NCBI GenBank assembly: GCA_017454355.1
Contig: JAFTDD010000058.1
Location: 1-64,000, forward strand
DNA from: Muribaculaceae bacterium
GTDB lineage: Bacteria > Bacteroidota > Bacteroidia > Bacteroidales > Muribaculaceae
Direction of reading: 5' to 3'
DNA: 64,000 nt
Below, in pieces: positions 8,389 through 16,430 of the stretch. Position numbers and translations under genes: made by a program. The first letter of the stretch is position 1; every line of letters begins with the position of its first letter. The notes under the pieces were generated by a model. It saw only the letters and a program-made list of their open reading frames with translations, ran no database searches and was not told where the DNA came from.

Positions 8389-9549
8389 ATGCATTACGTG
8401 ATTGACTCATTGTGGCGCGGAGCGGTGCAGTTGGTGCGACGGCCGATGTACGTGCTGATGATTGTCATCATGCCTGTGTTGTGTGCATGGTTCCTGATGG
8501 ACTTGCTCAAGACGGGGTCGGTGCAGCGTGTGCCGGTGGCGATGGTCGACCTGGACCGCAGCGGCGTGTCACGCAGGATGGCACGCAATTTAGGGTCGTT
8601 CCAGCAGGTGGAGATCACCAATCACTATACGTCGTTTGCCCAGGCCAAGGACGCTGTGCAGCGTGGCCGTGTGATGGGTTTCTTCCTAATTCCCGAGGAT
8701 TTTGAGGAGAACCTGTTGGGCGGTCGTCAGCCGGTGCTGAGTTACTATGTGAACTACGCCTACTTCGCGCCCGGTTCGATGCAGTATAAGAGTTTCAAGA
8801 CCGTCAGCGTGATGGTTGGCGGCTCGGTGGTGCAAACGGTGATGCGCACTGTTGGACTGCGTGACGAGGCCATCAAGCCGTTGTTGCTGCCTTACGCGAC
8901 CCATGTGCACATGCCCGGCAACCCTTACTTGAACTATAACTACTACTTGAACGCGTCGTTTGTGCCCACGCTGCTGTCGCTGTTTATCCTGATGGTGACG
9001 GCGTTTGCGTTGGGCACCGAACTCAAGACAGGACTGAGCGTGCGTTGGCTGCACCGTGCCGGCGACAACATCGTGGTGGCCCTGTGGGGCAAACTGTTGC
9101 CGCAGACTGTGCTTTTCACTGTCGTGGGATGGTTTATCCAGTGGATGATGTACGTCAAGTTCCACTTCCCGTTGAACTGTAGTCCGTGGACGATGATTCT
9201 TGCTATGCCGCTGCTGGTGATGGCCAACCAGGGCTTTGCGGTGACTATGTTTTGTTTCGCGCCCAACTTCCGTTTCGGCACCACGTTGTGTACGCTCTTC
9301 GGAATGCTGTCGTTCTCGTTCTGCGGCTTCTCGCTGCCTGCCGAGTCGATGTATCCGTGGGTGGCTGCGATTGGTCACATGATGCCGAGCAAGTACTTTT
9401 TCCTCATCACGACCGACCAGGCGTTGAACGGGTTGCCGTTGTACTACTCGCGAGTGTACTATGCGGTGCTGATAGCGTTCACTCTGTTGCCGCTGCCGCT
9501 ACTGTGGCGGCTGAAACACGAGGCAGCCGACCCGGTCTATATTCCCTAA
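8389..9549 (+). CDS. ABC-2 type transporter permease (first of two)
   Basis: Inner-membrane permease of the YhiH/YbhR class. One helix near the N-terminus (YVLMIVIMPVLCAWFLM) is followed by a large extracytoplasmic domain, VPVAMVDLDRSGVSRRMARNL onward, and five helices in the C-terminal half from about residue 190. The length of 386 residues is typical. Its stop overlaps the next permease start (TAATG). The cluster lacks a nucleotide-binding subunit, so an ATPase encoded elsewhere would be needed if transport is ATP-driven. Confidence 0.88.
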   Translation: MHYVIDSLWRGAVQLVRRPMYVLMIVIMPVLCAWFLMDLLKTGSVQRVPVAMVDLDRSGVSRRMARNLGSFQQVEITNHYTSFAQAKDAVQRGRVMGFFLIPEDFEENLLGGRQPVLSYYVNYAYFAPGSMQYKSFKTVSVMVGGSVVQTVMRTVGLRDEAIKPLLLPYATHVHMPGNPYLNYNYYLNASFVPTLLSLFILMVTAFALGTELKTGLSVRWLHRAGDNIVVALWGKLLPQTVLFTVVGWFIQWMMYVKFHFPLNCSPWTMILAMPLLVMANQGFAVTMFCFAPNFRFGTTLCTLFGMLSFSFCGFSLPAESMYPWVAAIGHMMPSKYFFLITTDQALNGLPLYYSRVYYAVLIAFTLLPLPLLWRLKHEAADPVYIP

Positions 9550-10760
9550 TGATTATGTTTAAGGTGATGCGTAACGAGTTCCGGCTGGTGCTGGCCGACC
9601 AGGGAGTGCTTGTGTTCTTCCTGCTGTTGTGCTTTGTCTATCCGATACTCTACTCGTTGATATATAACACTGAGGTCGCTCGCGACGTGCGCGTGGTTAT
9701 CGTGGACGACAGCCGCAGCCATGCGAGCCGCAAGATTGTGCGCCACATCGACGCCACGCCCGAGGTGTCGGTGGTTGGCGTGGTTCCGTCGATGAGTGAG
9801 GCGCGCGACTGCATGGCCCGCAAGGAGTGCTATGCGATTATCCATATCGACCGCGACTATGGCCGCGATGGCGAGAACGGGTTGCAGCGTCACATCAGCG
9901 CTTACTGCGACATGTCGGTGATGGTGCGTTACAAGAATGTGCTGTCGGGCCTGGTGGGCGCCACCCAGGACGACGCGCAGCGCACCCAGGCGGCGGCTGT
10001 CGCTCCGGTGCTGTATAACCACGGCGGCATCGTCAACGCTCAGCATGTGCCCATCGGCAATTCCGGTATGGGCATGGCGAGTGCGATTCTGCTGTTTGTG
10101 TTGCCGCTGGTGTTGCAGCAGAGTATGCTGTTGGGCATCGGTATGCTGCATGGCGGCAGCATCGAGCGCCGGCGCCACTGCGCGGGGCACGACCCGCTGG
10201 AGGTGAAGGCCGGTGTGGTGGCGACGGTGTTAGGCAAGTCGATGTGTTACCTGACGATTTACGCGCTGCCCACGGTGTTTGTGCTGCATGTGACGCCACA
10301 CCTCTTTGACTTCCCGCAGAATGCCAATCCGCTGGCAGTGTTGGCCTTGTCGCTGCCGTTTCTGCTGGGCGTGTCGCTGATGGGACAAACGATAAAGGTG
10401 TTTATCAACGAGCGTGAGAGCACGTTCCTGATGATTGTCTTCTCGTCGATTGTGTTTATCTTCCTCAGCGGCGCGTCATGGCCCCGTTTTGAGATTAGCA
10501 CGTTCTGGAAAGCGGTGGGCGATGTGGTGCCCGGCGTGTGGATGAGTAATGCCTACGTGCTGATGCAGAGCGACGGCGCGTCGTTGTGGCAGGTGGCCCG
10601 TCACGTGGCAATCCTGTGGGGACAGTGCGCCATCTTCTTTGTGCTGGCGTGTATGGTGGAGAAATACGTGAGCCGTCCGCGCTACGCGCGTTATCAGGCG
10701 TTGGCTCAGGAAGACCCCGGCTTGGCTCGCCGCATGGAACTCCACAAGAACGGCGATTGA
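9549..10760 (+). CDS. ABC-2 type transporter permease (second of two)
   Basis: Same architecture as its upstream neighbour: an N-terminal helix (VLVFFLLLCFVYPILYSLIY), an extracytoplasmic domain from VVIVDDSRSHASRKIV, and C-terminal membrane helices from about residue 175. The frame is open upstream to 9186, but that region overlaps the first permease; ATG 9549-9551 overlapping the TAA of that gene is the sensible start (403 residues), with ATG 9555 as alternative. The pair probably forms a heterodimer with the HlyD and TolC partners upstream. Confidence 0.88.
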   Translation: MIMFKVMRNEFRLVLADQGVLVFFLLLCFVYPILYSLIYNTEVARDVRVVIVDDSRSHASRKIVRHIDATPEVSVVGVVPSMSEARDCMARKECYAIIHIDRDYGRDGENGLQRHISAYCDMSVMVRYKNVLSGLVGATQDDAQRTQAAAVAPVLYNHGGIVNAQHVPIGNSGMGMASAILLFVLPLVLQQSMLLGIGMLHGGSIERRRHCAGHDPLEVKAGVVATVLGKSMCYLTIYALPTVFVLHVTPHLFDFPQNANPLAVLALSLPFLLGVSLMGQTIKVFINERESTFLMIVFSSIVFIFLSGASWPRFEISTFWKAVGDVVPGVWMSNAYVLMQSDGASLWQVARHVAILWGQCAIFFVLACMVEKYVSRPRYARYQALAQEDPGLARRMELHKNGD

Positions 10761-10763
10761 CCG

Positions 10764-10946
10764 ATGGCCGACAATTACGTTGAATACCACCGTCAGGAGT
10801 ACGAGCAGTGGAAGGCTCGGCGCGAGAAGATGCGTCAGGCCGAACTTCGCCGTCGCCTTGCCGCCATCATGGCCCGCCGCGAGGCCGAGCGAGCCGCGGG
10901 ACCTGCCCATGCCGAGCACCCTCGCGCCGACTCTGAGGCATCGTGA
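10764..10946 (+). CDS. Small charged helical protein after the exporter operon
   Basis: A 60-residue highly charged peptide (Arg, Glu, Ala) with no membrane segment, predicted to be one long amphipathic helix around residues 8-42. Its ATG is three bases after the stop of the second permease, a spacing that suggests translational coupling. I do not recognise a family. It could be a small exporter accessory protein or a chance frame; codon use and position favour a real gene modestly. Confidence 0.45.
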   Translation: MADNYVEYHRQEYEQWKARREKMRQAELRRRLAAIMARREAERAAGPAHAEHPRADSEAS

Positions 10947-10947
10947 T

Positions 10948-10978
10948 TTTGAGATTAGGCAAATATTTATTACCTTTG
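10948..10978 (+). promoter_or_regulatory. Promoter of AAA ATPase gene
   Basis: TTTG 10948-10951, exactly 19 nt, then TACCTTTG 10971-10978. The ATG of the ATPase gene is 23 nt beyond. It starts within the end of the small upstream frame. Confidence 0.7.
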
Positions 10979-11000
10979 CGATATCAAAATCAATTAGCCG

Positions 11001-12152
11001 ATGGAACGCTTTTTCAATACAGCCGGTCCGAACGACCCGACGGACAATTACACCCTTGACCCGCTGAAGCGTATCGACCTTGAAGAGGTGCTGACGCTCA
11101 TCAGGCGCAAGCGCTACTTTGTGCTTCACGCGCCTCGCCAAACGGGTAAGACGTCGTGTCTGCTCGCCCTGCGCGACTACCTCAACGCCCACGGCGACTA
11201 CATCGCCGTCTATGTCAACGTGGAGGCCGGCCAGGCGGCGCGCAACGATGTTGCCCGTGTCATAGGTGCCACATGCGACAACTTGGCCGATGAGTTGCAG
11301 CGGGTGCTTGGAAACAGTTTGCCGACAGAAGTGCGACAAGAAGTGGCGAGAATTGAACCAACCGCAATGTTACAGGCGTTTCTGCGACGCATATCAGAGC
11401 GGGTGCCAAAGCCGATGATGCTGATTATCGATGAGATTGATGCGTTGGTAGGCGACTCGCTCGTGAGCGTGCTGCGGCAGCTGCGTGCCGGCTACGCCAA
11501 CCGGCCGGCCCACTTCCCGGCGAGCGTTATCCTGTGTGGAGTGCGCGACGTGCGCGACTACCGCATCGTGCTCTCCAATCAAGACATCATCACCGGCGGC
11601 TCGGCCTTCAACATTAAATCAGAGTCGTTGAGGCTGGGTAACTTCACGATTGACGAAATCCGTGAATTGTACGGCCAGCACACCGCCGAGACCGGTCAAC
11701 GGTTTGACGAGGGCTGCTTCCCCATGGTGTGGGAGGCGACCGGTGGACAGCCGTGGCTTGTGAATGCCCTGGCTCACGAGGTGACAGATAGAATGAGGGA
11801 GAACCGCGACCGCAGTGTGGTCATTACCGCCGAGATGATTTATCGTGCCCAGGAGCGCATCATCTATCGCCGCGACACCCACATCGACATCCTGATTGAC
11901 AAGTTGCGCGAGCCGCGCGTGCGCCGCGTCATCGAGCCGATGCTCACCGGCAGTGACGAGTTCGATCCGGAGCAGATTCCCGATGATGACATCCAGTATG
12001 TGACCGACCTGGGGCTGATAAAGAAAGAGCGCGGCAAGCCGATTGAGATCACCTGCGGCATCTACCGCGAGATTATCCCCCGCGAACTCACATGGAGCAA
12101 GCAGCAGACGATGGTCACCCGCGAGCCGGGGAATGTAATCTTGAGTAATTAG
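11001..12152 (+). CDS. AAA-type ATPase (AAA_35-like ATP-binding protein)
   Basis: A 383-residue cytosolic P-loop ATPase. Walker A APRQTGKT at residues 44-51 and Walker B MMLIIDEIDAL near 140 are clear. The N-terminal RYFVLHAPRQTGKTSCLLALRD context and the region WEATGGQPWLVNALAHEV are typical of stand-alone STAND/ORC-like Bacteroidetes ATPases (AAA_35-like or Bacteroides AAA_14-like). The C-terminal ~100 residues resemble a winged-helix region without catalytic signatures. The role is unknown; such proteins are often linked to mobile or defence loci, though nothing beside it supports that here. Confidence 0.8.
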   Translation: MERFFNTAGPNDPTDNYTLDPLKRIDLEEVLTLIRRKRYFVLHAPRQTGKTSCLLALRDYLNAHGDYIAVYVNVEAGQAARNDVARVIGATCDNLADELQRVLGNSLPTEVRQEVARIEPTAMLQAFLRRISERVPKPMMLIIDEIDALVGDSLVSVLRQLRAGYANRPAHFPASVILCGVRDVRDYRIVLSNQDIITGGSAFNIKSESLRLGNFTIDEIRELYGQHTAETGQRFDEGCFPMVWEATGGQPWLVNALAHEVTDRMRENRDRSVVITAEMIYRAQERIIYRRDTHIDILIDKLREPRVRRVIEPMLTGSDEFDPEQIPDDDIQYVTDLGLIKKERGKPIEITCGIYREIIPRELTWSKQQTMVTREPGNVILSN

Positions 12153-12206
12153 TGATTAGTGATTAGTAATTAGTGATTAGTAATTAGTAATTAGTAATTA
12201 GTAACT
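12151..12206 (+). repeat. TTAGTGATTAGTAATTAG tandem repeat
   Basis: Simple direct repeats of 7-10 bp (TTAGTAA/TTAGTGA) begin at the stop of the ATPase gene. Comparable TTAGTCGTTAGT-type blocks occur at 27360-27385, 46738-46770 and 46985-47020, always in gene spacers. Confidence 0.6.
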
Positions 12207-12245
12207 CAAGTCTCTATAGTGGATAAATTGGTGGTTGTGAGAAAT

Positions 12246-12306
12246 GTAGGGGCAGAATTTATTCTGCCCGCCTGCCGCAAATGGGCAGAATAAATTCTGC
12301 CCCTAC
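12246..12306 (+). repeat. Inverted pair of GGGCAGAAT palindromic units
   Basis: Two self-complementary units face each other, with GTAGGGG at one end and CCCCTAC at the other and a 15-nt centre. It is the complete form of the half-element inside the DUF6056 gene at 3041, and a sequence variant of 5129-5191. Confidence 0.8.
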
Positions 12307-12351
12307 AAGCCTAAACCATAACAACTTGACTACTTTCGAAACTTGAATTAG

Positions 12352-12561
12352 GAGTCCACTGTAAAAAAGTATTACATCTTACACTGCAAAATTTTTGAAC
12401 ATGAACCTTTAGCTCGCGACCGAATGGGAGCAATTACCATAAATTATCCATTAATTATTCATGAATTATTAATTTTAATTATAGCAATTAGAATTAAAAT
12501 TCATGGATAATTTATGGTAATTCGTGTTTAAATTTATTCAGCGACTTTTTGCAGTGGACTC
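12352..12561. mobile_element. MITE-like element, 210 bp, with imperfect terminal inverted repeats
   Basis: GAGTCCACTG near 12352-12361 pairs with CAGTGGACTC at 12552-12561, and the match continues inward through an A-run/T-run. A nested AT-rich inverted repeat (CCATAAATTATCCATTAA near 12437 with its complement ending near 12522) lies inside. It has no coding capacity. This could be a MITE or a large cruciform repeat; target duplications are not evident. Confidence 0.45.
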
Positions 12562-12613
12562 AATTAGTGATTAGTAATTAGGTTATTAGGTTGTGCATTA
12601 TGCATTGTGAATT

Positions 12614-13603
12614 ATGAGGCGTGAGGGGTGGCTTGATGTGGCGCGGTGCTTGGCGTGCGTGTGTGTGTTGGTGATACACTGTCCGGGGCCGGAGTGCGGC
12701 AGCGGACTGTTGCATGCCGTGGTGAACTACTACGCGGTGTCGATGGCCAGCGTGATGTTTTTTATGATTAGCGGTGCGCTCGTGCTGTGGAGGCCGGTTG
12801 ACGACGCGCTGCCGTGGTTGCGACACCGGTTGGGACGCGTGGTGATCCCGATGGTGATATGGACAGTGGTGACGCTGCTGGTCAACTTCGCGATGGGGCG
12901 GTTGTTGCCGGCCGACTTGCTGCGGCGGTTGTTATTAATTCCGGTGCAGGCTCAGGAGGGGGCGTTCTGGTTTATCTACGTTGTGGCCGGCATCTACTTG
13001 GTGGCACCCGTGGTGGCGTCGTGGCTCGATAGCGCGCGGCAGCGTGATGTGTTGTTATATATAGGGTTGTGGTTCATGACCCTTTTTGTGCCTTGGGTGG
13101 CGCATTTTGTGCCTGAGGCCAAACTCATCACGAGCGATGGCTACGGCTATCTGTACCACTTTCACGGTTATCTGGGTCTTGCGGTTGCCGGTTATTATAT
13201 CCGTCGCTATGGCGTGCCATGCCGCATGCGGTGGTTGCTGCTCGCGCTCGTGGCGCTCATGGCGTTGCCGGTGGCGCTGCGTGCCGCCCATGTGCCCGGC
13301 CAGTTGTGGACGCCGCGCCTGTCGCCCAACATCGTTGCCATCACCATCGTTGTGTTCGCGTTGCTGCGCGGCACTTCGTACCACGTACTTCGTACTTCGT
13401 ACTTTGGGCTAATGGCGCGGTACACCTTTGGAATATATTTGATGCACAAACTGATTATCATGTGTGTGCTCGGTCCGTTGTTGTGGCCGTTGCATCTGGG
13501 TTATGCCATCGAGGTGCCGCTGATGGTCGTCGGCACGATAGCCATCGCCGTGCCCGCCATCACGCTGTTGCGCCGCCTGCCCTGCCACCGCCTCTTCTGC
13601 TGA
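12614..13603 (+). CDS. Acyltransferase family 3 (OafA/WecH-like) membrane protein
   Basis: Inner-membrane O-acyltransferase that typically acylates surface sugars. The N-terminal motif REGWLDVARCLACVCVLVIHC carries the catalytic-type His of family 3. About ten membrane helices follow, and 329 residues is usual. An AAGTACG-type tandem repeat (13373-13405) is read in frame as TSYHVLRTSYF between helices at about residues 254-265. Its stop is followed by an unrelated spacer. The acceptor is unknown; no glycan genes are adjacent. Confidence 0.85.
   Translation: MRREGWLDVARCLACVCVLVIHCPGPECGSGLLHAVVNYYAVSMASVMFFMISGALVLWRPVDDALPWLRHRLGRVVIPMVIWTVVTLLVNFAMGRLLPADLLRRLLLIPVQAQEGAFWFIYVVAGIYLVAPVVASWLDSARQRDVLLYIGLWFMTLFVPWVAHFVPEAKLITSDGYGYLYHFHGYLGLAVAGYYIRRYGVPCRMRWLLLALVALMALPVALRAAHVPGQLWTPRLSPNIVAITIVVFALLRGTSYHVLRTSYFGLMARYTFGIYLMHKLIIMCVLGPLLWPLHLGYAIEVPLMVVGTIAIAVPAITLLRRLPCHRLFC
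13373..13405 (+). repeat. ACTTCGTAC tandem repeat inside the acyltransferase gene
   Basis: This is the reverse-complement orientation of the repeat at 4168-4200. It is in frame and encodes a short loop between helices. Confidence 0.65.
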
Positions 13604-13734
13604 AATTATCATTTGTCCAATCAATCACACGCACAAGGAGATGGTGATTGACTGGCAATCCAAGTTATATATAAATCAGGGACTTGTCAACGTCAATCAG
13701 TCACGTTGGCAAGCCCTTGCCTGCGCCCACACTC

Positions 13735-13783
13735 AAATGGACGAAATGGACGATTGCGGAATGGAGGAAAGTCCCTATCTTTG
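13735..13783 (+). promoter_or_regulatory. Promoter A with tandem AAATGGACG element
   Basis: Two AAATGGACG units (13735-13743, 13744-13752) abut the -33 box ATTG (13753-13756). Exactly 19 nt later comes TATCTTTG (13776-13783). The same geometry recurs at 14315, 15126, 17165 and, on the other strand, 26243-26310. Confidence 0.8.
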
Positions 13784-13819
13784 CAATCGTGAAACGTATA
13801 ACTTTATAAAACTGATGTT

Positions 13820-14239
13820 ATGAAAAGATTTTTATTTTTGATGGCTTTGGTCTGCTTCGCAGCCGTCGGAGCCTTGGATGCTGGCGCAAAGACTCCTAAA
13901 AGGTCGGGAAAGGCGAGTAAAAGCCGCACTCAGTCTCTGAATGCCGACCTTTTGGGTAAGTTGGACGAAAACTGTGTGTCATGTGATGACTGGTTCTTCA
14001 CCCTGAATGGCAATACAGGTAAACTGACAAGTTTGGATAGCCGTGTTTACACGTTGAAGGTAAATGCTCACAAGGGTAAGACGTTGATCATCGATGTTTA
14101 TGACGCATGGAACAACAAGGAGGGACGTTTAGAGGGCACGTATGGAACTTACAATGGTTTTATTAGTGATTACAGTGGCACGTATTACAAGTCTAACGGA
14201 AAACGAACTTCGTTTATGTTTGACTCATACGGCGATTGA
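13820..14239 (+). CDS. Small secreted protein, possible beta-barrel fold
   Basis: A 139-residue protein with a Sec signal peptide (KRFLFLMALVCFAAVGALDAGA) and no lipobox, so probably periplasmic. The mature part has one Cys pair (ENCVSCDDW) and short alternating Gly/Tyr-rich segments, LEGTYGTYNGFISDYSGTYY, suggesting beta strands. A roughly similar Gly/Tyr-rich stretch, TYSGVFVSAKGG, occurs in the membrane protein at 22817. It is the first gene behind promoter A. I do not recognise a named family. Confidence 0.7.
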   Translation: MKRFLFLMALVCFAAVGALDAGAKTPKRSGKASKSRTQSLNADLLGKLDENCVSCDDWFFTLNGNTGKLTSLDSRVYTLKVNAHKGKTLIIDVYDAWNNKEGRLEGTYGTYNGFISDYSGTYYKSNGKRTSFMFDSYGD

Positions 14240-14314
14240 CAGAAGTCGCTTGTTGTGTAATAGAACTGATCAAATCAGAAATTGATTAATGAGGCACAAA
14301 GGCTGTGCCAGTTC

Positions 14315-14363
14315 AAATTGATGAAATGGACGATTGCGGAATATGGAAATATACGTATATTTG
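14315..14363 (+). promoter_or_regulatory. Promoter B with tandem AAATGGACG element
   Basis: Units AAATTGATG (14315-14323) and AAATGGACG (14324-14332), -33 ATTG (14333-14336), 19-nt spacer, TATATTTG (14356-14363). It drives the lipoprotein gene at 14431. Confidence 0.8.
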
Positions 14364-14430
14364 CAACGCCACATTAAAAGTGTTTTAGTGGTGTAATAAA
14401 CATCAAAAATCTTATTAAAATCTTTCAACA

Positions 14431-14982
14431 ATGAAAAAAGTTATTATCCCTATGTTTGTGTTGCTTTTATTGGCAACTGTGACCTCGTGCAAGAGTGTCA
14501 AAAAAGTGTTTGTGAAGCAAGAGAGCAATGTAACGGCTGAACTGGTGGTGAATGCGGCCGAGGAGGTGGCAGCACCCACCAACGAAGGCATGAAGTCAAT
14601 CTCTTACTTCTCGACTGGTAAAACCAAGACGTTGCCTGTCGATTTCGGTGTGACAAAAACGATTGCCGACCTGAAGGTTCTGCCAGATAAGGTGGAGTAT
14701 TCGTGTGCCTATTATGGCAACAATGACGCCGCGACACGTAAGGCTGCTGTGGAGTATGCCATCAGTCAGGCACTTAAACTCAACGGGAATGCTGACGTCC
14801 TTGTGGAACCCAAGCATGAGGTGAAGACTGAAAATGGCAAGATCATATCGGTGAGTGTGAGCGGTTATGCCGCTTATTATCATAACTTCCGCACGGTGAC
14901 ACCCGAGGATTTGAAATTGTTGAGAGACGGGAGTGACAAAACGCAAGTGATTCCACAAAACCCGTCCGAAGAAAAACAATAA
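14431..14982 (+). CDS. Lipoprotein of unknown function
   Basis: A 183-residue protein with a lipoprotein signal (MKKVIIPMFVLLLLATVTSC, Cys20). The mature region starts with a basic, Val-rich linker and contains a compact domain from about residue 55 to 160 with DKVEYSCAYYGNNDAATRKAA and ALKLNGNADVLVEPKHEV. The latter pattern of alternating strands following a helix resembles small YceB/LPP20-like envelope domains, but this is only a guess. The tail is polar. A 228-bp spacer without genes follows, up to promoter C. Confidence 0.7.
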   Translation: MKKVIIPMFVLLLLATVTSCKSVKKVFVKQESNVTAELVVNAAEEVAAPTNEGMKSISYFSTGKTKTLPVDFGVTKTIADLKVLPDKVEYSCAYYGNNDAATRKAAVEYAISQALKLNGNADVLVEPKHEVKTENGKIISVSVSGYAAYYHNFRTVTPEDLKLLRDGSDKTQVIPQNPSEEKQ

Positions 14983-15125
14983 CATGCGCTACGCGCCTGT
15001 TGAGTTTTAGTAAAGCATAATACCGCACAATTTTAGTTTAATATTTTTGTCACATCTTGAAGAGTTTTTTGTTCCTTAAGATGTTGTCATTTCAGAGATG
15101 CCACCAAGTCTGCCTTTGATTTTGC

Positions 15126-15174
15126 AAATGGATGAAATGGACGATTGCGGTGTTGAGTATTGTTCCTATCTTTG
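15126..15174 (+). promoter_or_regulatory. Promoter C with tandem AAATGGAYG element
   Basis: AAATGGATG (15126-15134), AAATGGACG (15135-15143), ATTG (15144-15147), 19 nt, TATCTTTG (15167-15174). From GATTTTGC upstream to the -7 box this copy is identical to promoter D at 17165, about 57 bp, implying recent duplication. Confidence 0.8.
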
Positions 15175-15210
15175 AAACCGAGTAATGTATAATGTTATAA
15201 AACTAATTAT

Positions 15211-15687
15211 ATGATAGACATTTTTAATAAATTTGGTACAGGGGAACTTTTTCTTCTTTATGCTCTTCTTTATGCTCTTGTTGTTATTATAGTTCTTTTT
15301 ATATATAATGTAATTAAAAAATCAGGTAACATTATGAACAACAATCCTAATCAGAACATGAGCGGGCAGCAGCCGCAGTACGGGCAGCAGCCCCAGTATG
15401 CCCAGCAACCCCAGTATGCCCAGCAGCCAGCCGGTCCTCAGCCTGACAATCACATGGTTATGGCGATTTTAACTACGCTGTTTTGCTGCCTGCCGCTTGG
15501 TATCGTTGCAATCATCAAAGCTTCCAGTGTTAGTTCGCTGTGGTCACAAGGCCGTTATGACGAAGCCCGCGTTGCAGCAGATGAGGCCGGCAAATGGTCA
15601 AAGTACGCATTGATTTGCGGTCTTGTCGTTATCGTGATCTACATTCTTATGATGGTTGCAGGTGTCGGCATTGCGGCGATGCGCTAA
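15211..15687 (+). CDS. CD225/dispanin-like membrane protein
   Basis: A 158-residue membrane protein. The C-terminal part has the interferon-induced-transmembrane (CD225)-like layout: a helix MVMAILTTLFCCLPLGIVAIIKA, the linker SLWSQGRYDEARVAADEAGKW and a final helix. It is preceded by a QQPQYAQ repeat (residues about 51-72) and, unusually, an extra N-terminal helix (residues 10-35). If translation began at ATG 15334 the protein would lose that helix and look like the usual family. DUF2752 and TM2 genes follow closely, a known Bacteroidetes combination. Function in bacteria is unknown. Confidence 0.8.
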   Translation: MIDIFNKFGTGELFLLYALLYALVVIIVLFIYNVIKKSGNIMNNNPNQNMSGQQPQYGQQPQYAQQPQYAQQPAGPQPDNHMVMAILTTLFCCLPLGIVAIIKASSVSSLWSQGRYDEARVAADEAGKWSKYALICGLVVIVIYILMMVAGVGIAAMR

Positions 15688-15694
15688 CCTGGAG

Positions 15695-16057
15695 GTGATA
15701 CTTGCGACTATCAGCCTCCCGGTAGTTTTAGCATATCTATATTTCTTTGACCCATCTGTGATGCCGTTGGCTCCCAAATGTCCGCTTAAGTGGCTGACGG
15801 GGTTGAGTTGTCCGGCGTGTGGCATCCAGCGTGCGCTGCACGCATTGCTGCATGGCGACATCGTTGGAGCAATGCGATTTAACTACTACCTTGCATTTGC
15901 GATTCCTTATGCCTCGGCATTTGTTGTCCATCAGTATGCACTCAGGGGTAACATGCGCCAGCGTGTCGGCAGGTTTCTGTATTCTCGACCAGTGTTGTTG
16001 AGTTATGTGGTGACCTTCATCGCTTGGTTCGCCTTGCGTAATATCTTTTTGATTTAA
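15695..16057 (+). CDS. DUF2752 membrane protein
   Basis: About 120 residues with three helices. The family signature KWLTGLSCPACGIQRALHALLHGDI, with its CPxCG motif, is present (KWLTGLSCPACG onward). I place the start at GTG 15695-15697, just behind GGAG and 8 nt after the upstream stop; an upstream TTG at 15656 would overlap the CD225 gene. It sits in the CD225-DUF2752-TM2 run under promoter C. No function is established for the family; the Cys pair could bind metal or act in redox. Confidence 0.85.
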   Translation: MILATISLPVVLAYLYFFDPSVMPLAPKCPLKWLTGLSCPACGIQRALHALLHGDIVGAMRFNYYLAFAIPYASAFVVHQYALRGNMRQRVGRFLYSRPVLLSYVVTFIAWFALRNIFLI

Positions 16058-16075
16058 CATTTTATATTTTTGTTT

Positions 16076-16342
16076 ATGGATTATCAAACACCTCGAGTTC
16101 CCAGCGGCAAGAGCAAAGTTGTCGCCGGAGTGTTGGCATTGTTCCTCGGCGGCCTCGGTGCCCACTACTTTTATTGCGGTAAGACCAAGGGAGGCATTAT
16201 CATGCTGATAGTCACACTTGTTTTGTGTGGCATACCTATGATACTCGCTTTTGTTCAAGCGATAATGTTCTTCGTGATATCGCAGGAAGAGTTTGACCGC
16301 AAGTGGGTGTACAGCCCCAGCGAATCTATTCCTTTCTTTTGA
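16076..16342 (+). CDS. TM2 domain membrane protein
   Basis: An 88-residue two-helix protein. The TM2 signature VAGVLALFLGGLGAHYFYCG, with a G-rich first helix and a second helix around VTLVLCGIPMILAFVQAIMFF, is complete. ATG 16076 is preferred over the upstream TTG 16070. It is the last gene of the promoter C operon and is followed by a terminator. TM2 proteins are small membrane proteins of unknown role. Confidence 0.88.
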   Translation: MDYQTPRVPSGKSKVVAGVLALFLGGLGAHYFYCGKTKGGIIMLIVTLVLCGIPMILAFVQAIMFFVISQEEFDRKWVYSPSESIPFF

Positions 16343-16373
16343 ATGACCAATCAAGTAACAACCGTTCGTTCGA

Positions 16374-16420
16374 GGCTCGGCTATGAGTGCGTTTTACGGT
16401 CAGTAGCCGGGCCTTTTTTT
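16374..16420 (+). terminator. Rho-independent terminator after TM2 gene
   Basis: A 10-bp stem GGCTCGGCTA (16374-16383) pairs with TAGCCGGGCC (16404-16413), with one G-T pair, followed by seven T. Confidence 0.85.
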
Positions 16421-16430
16421 CTCAAATATT

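Noticed and set aside
13641..13823. 60-codon frame ahead of the secreted protein
   Set aside because: It spans promoter A and its repeats, and has no conserved content.
15361..15430. Possible CRISPR-like short repeats
   Set aside because: These are codons of a QQPQYAQ repeat in the CD225-like protein, with no spacers. No CRISPR array was seen anywhere.
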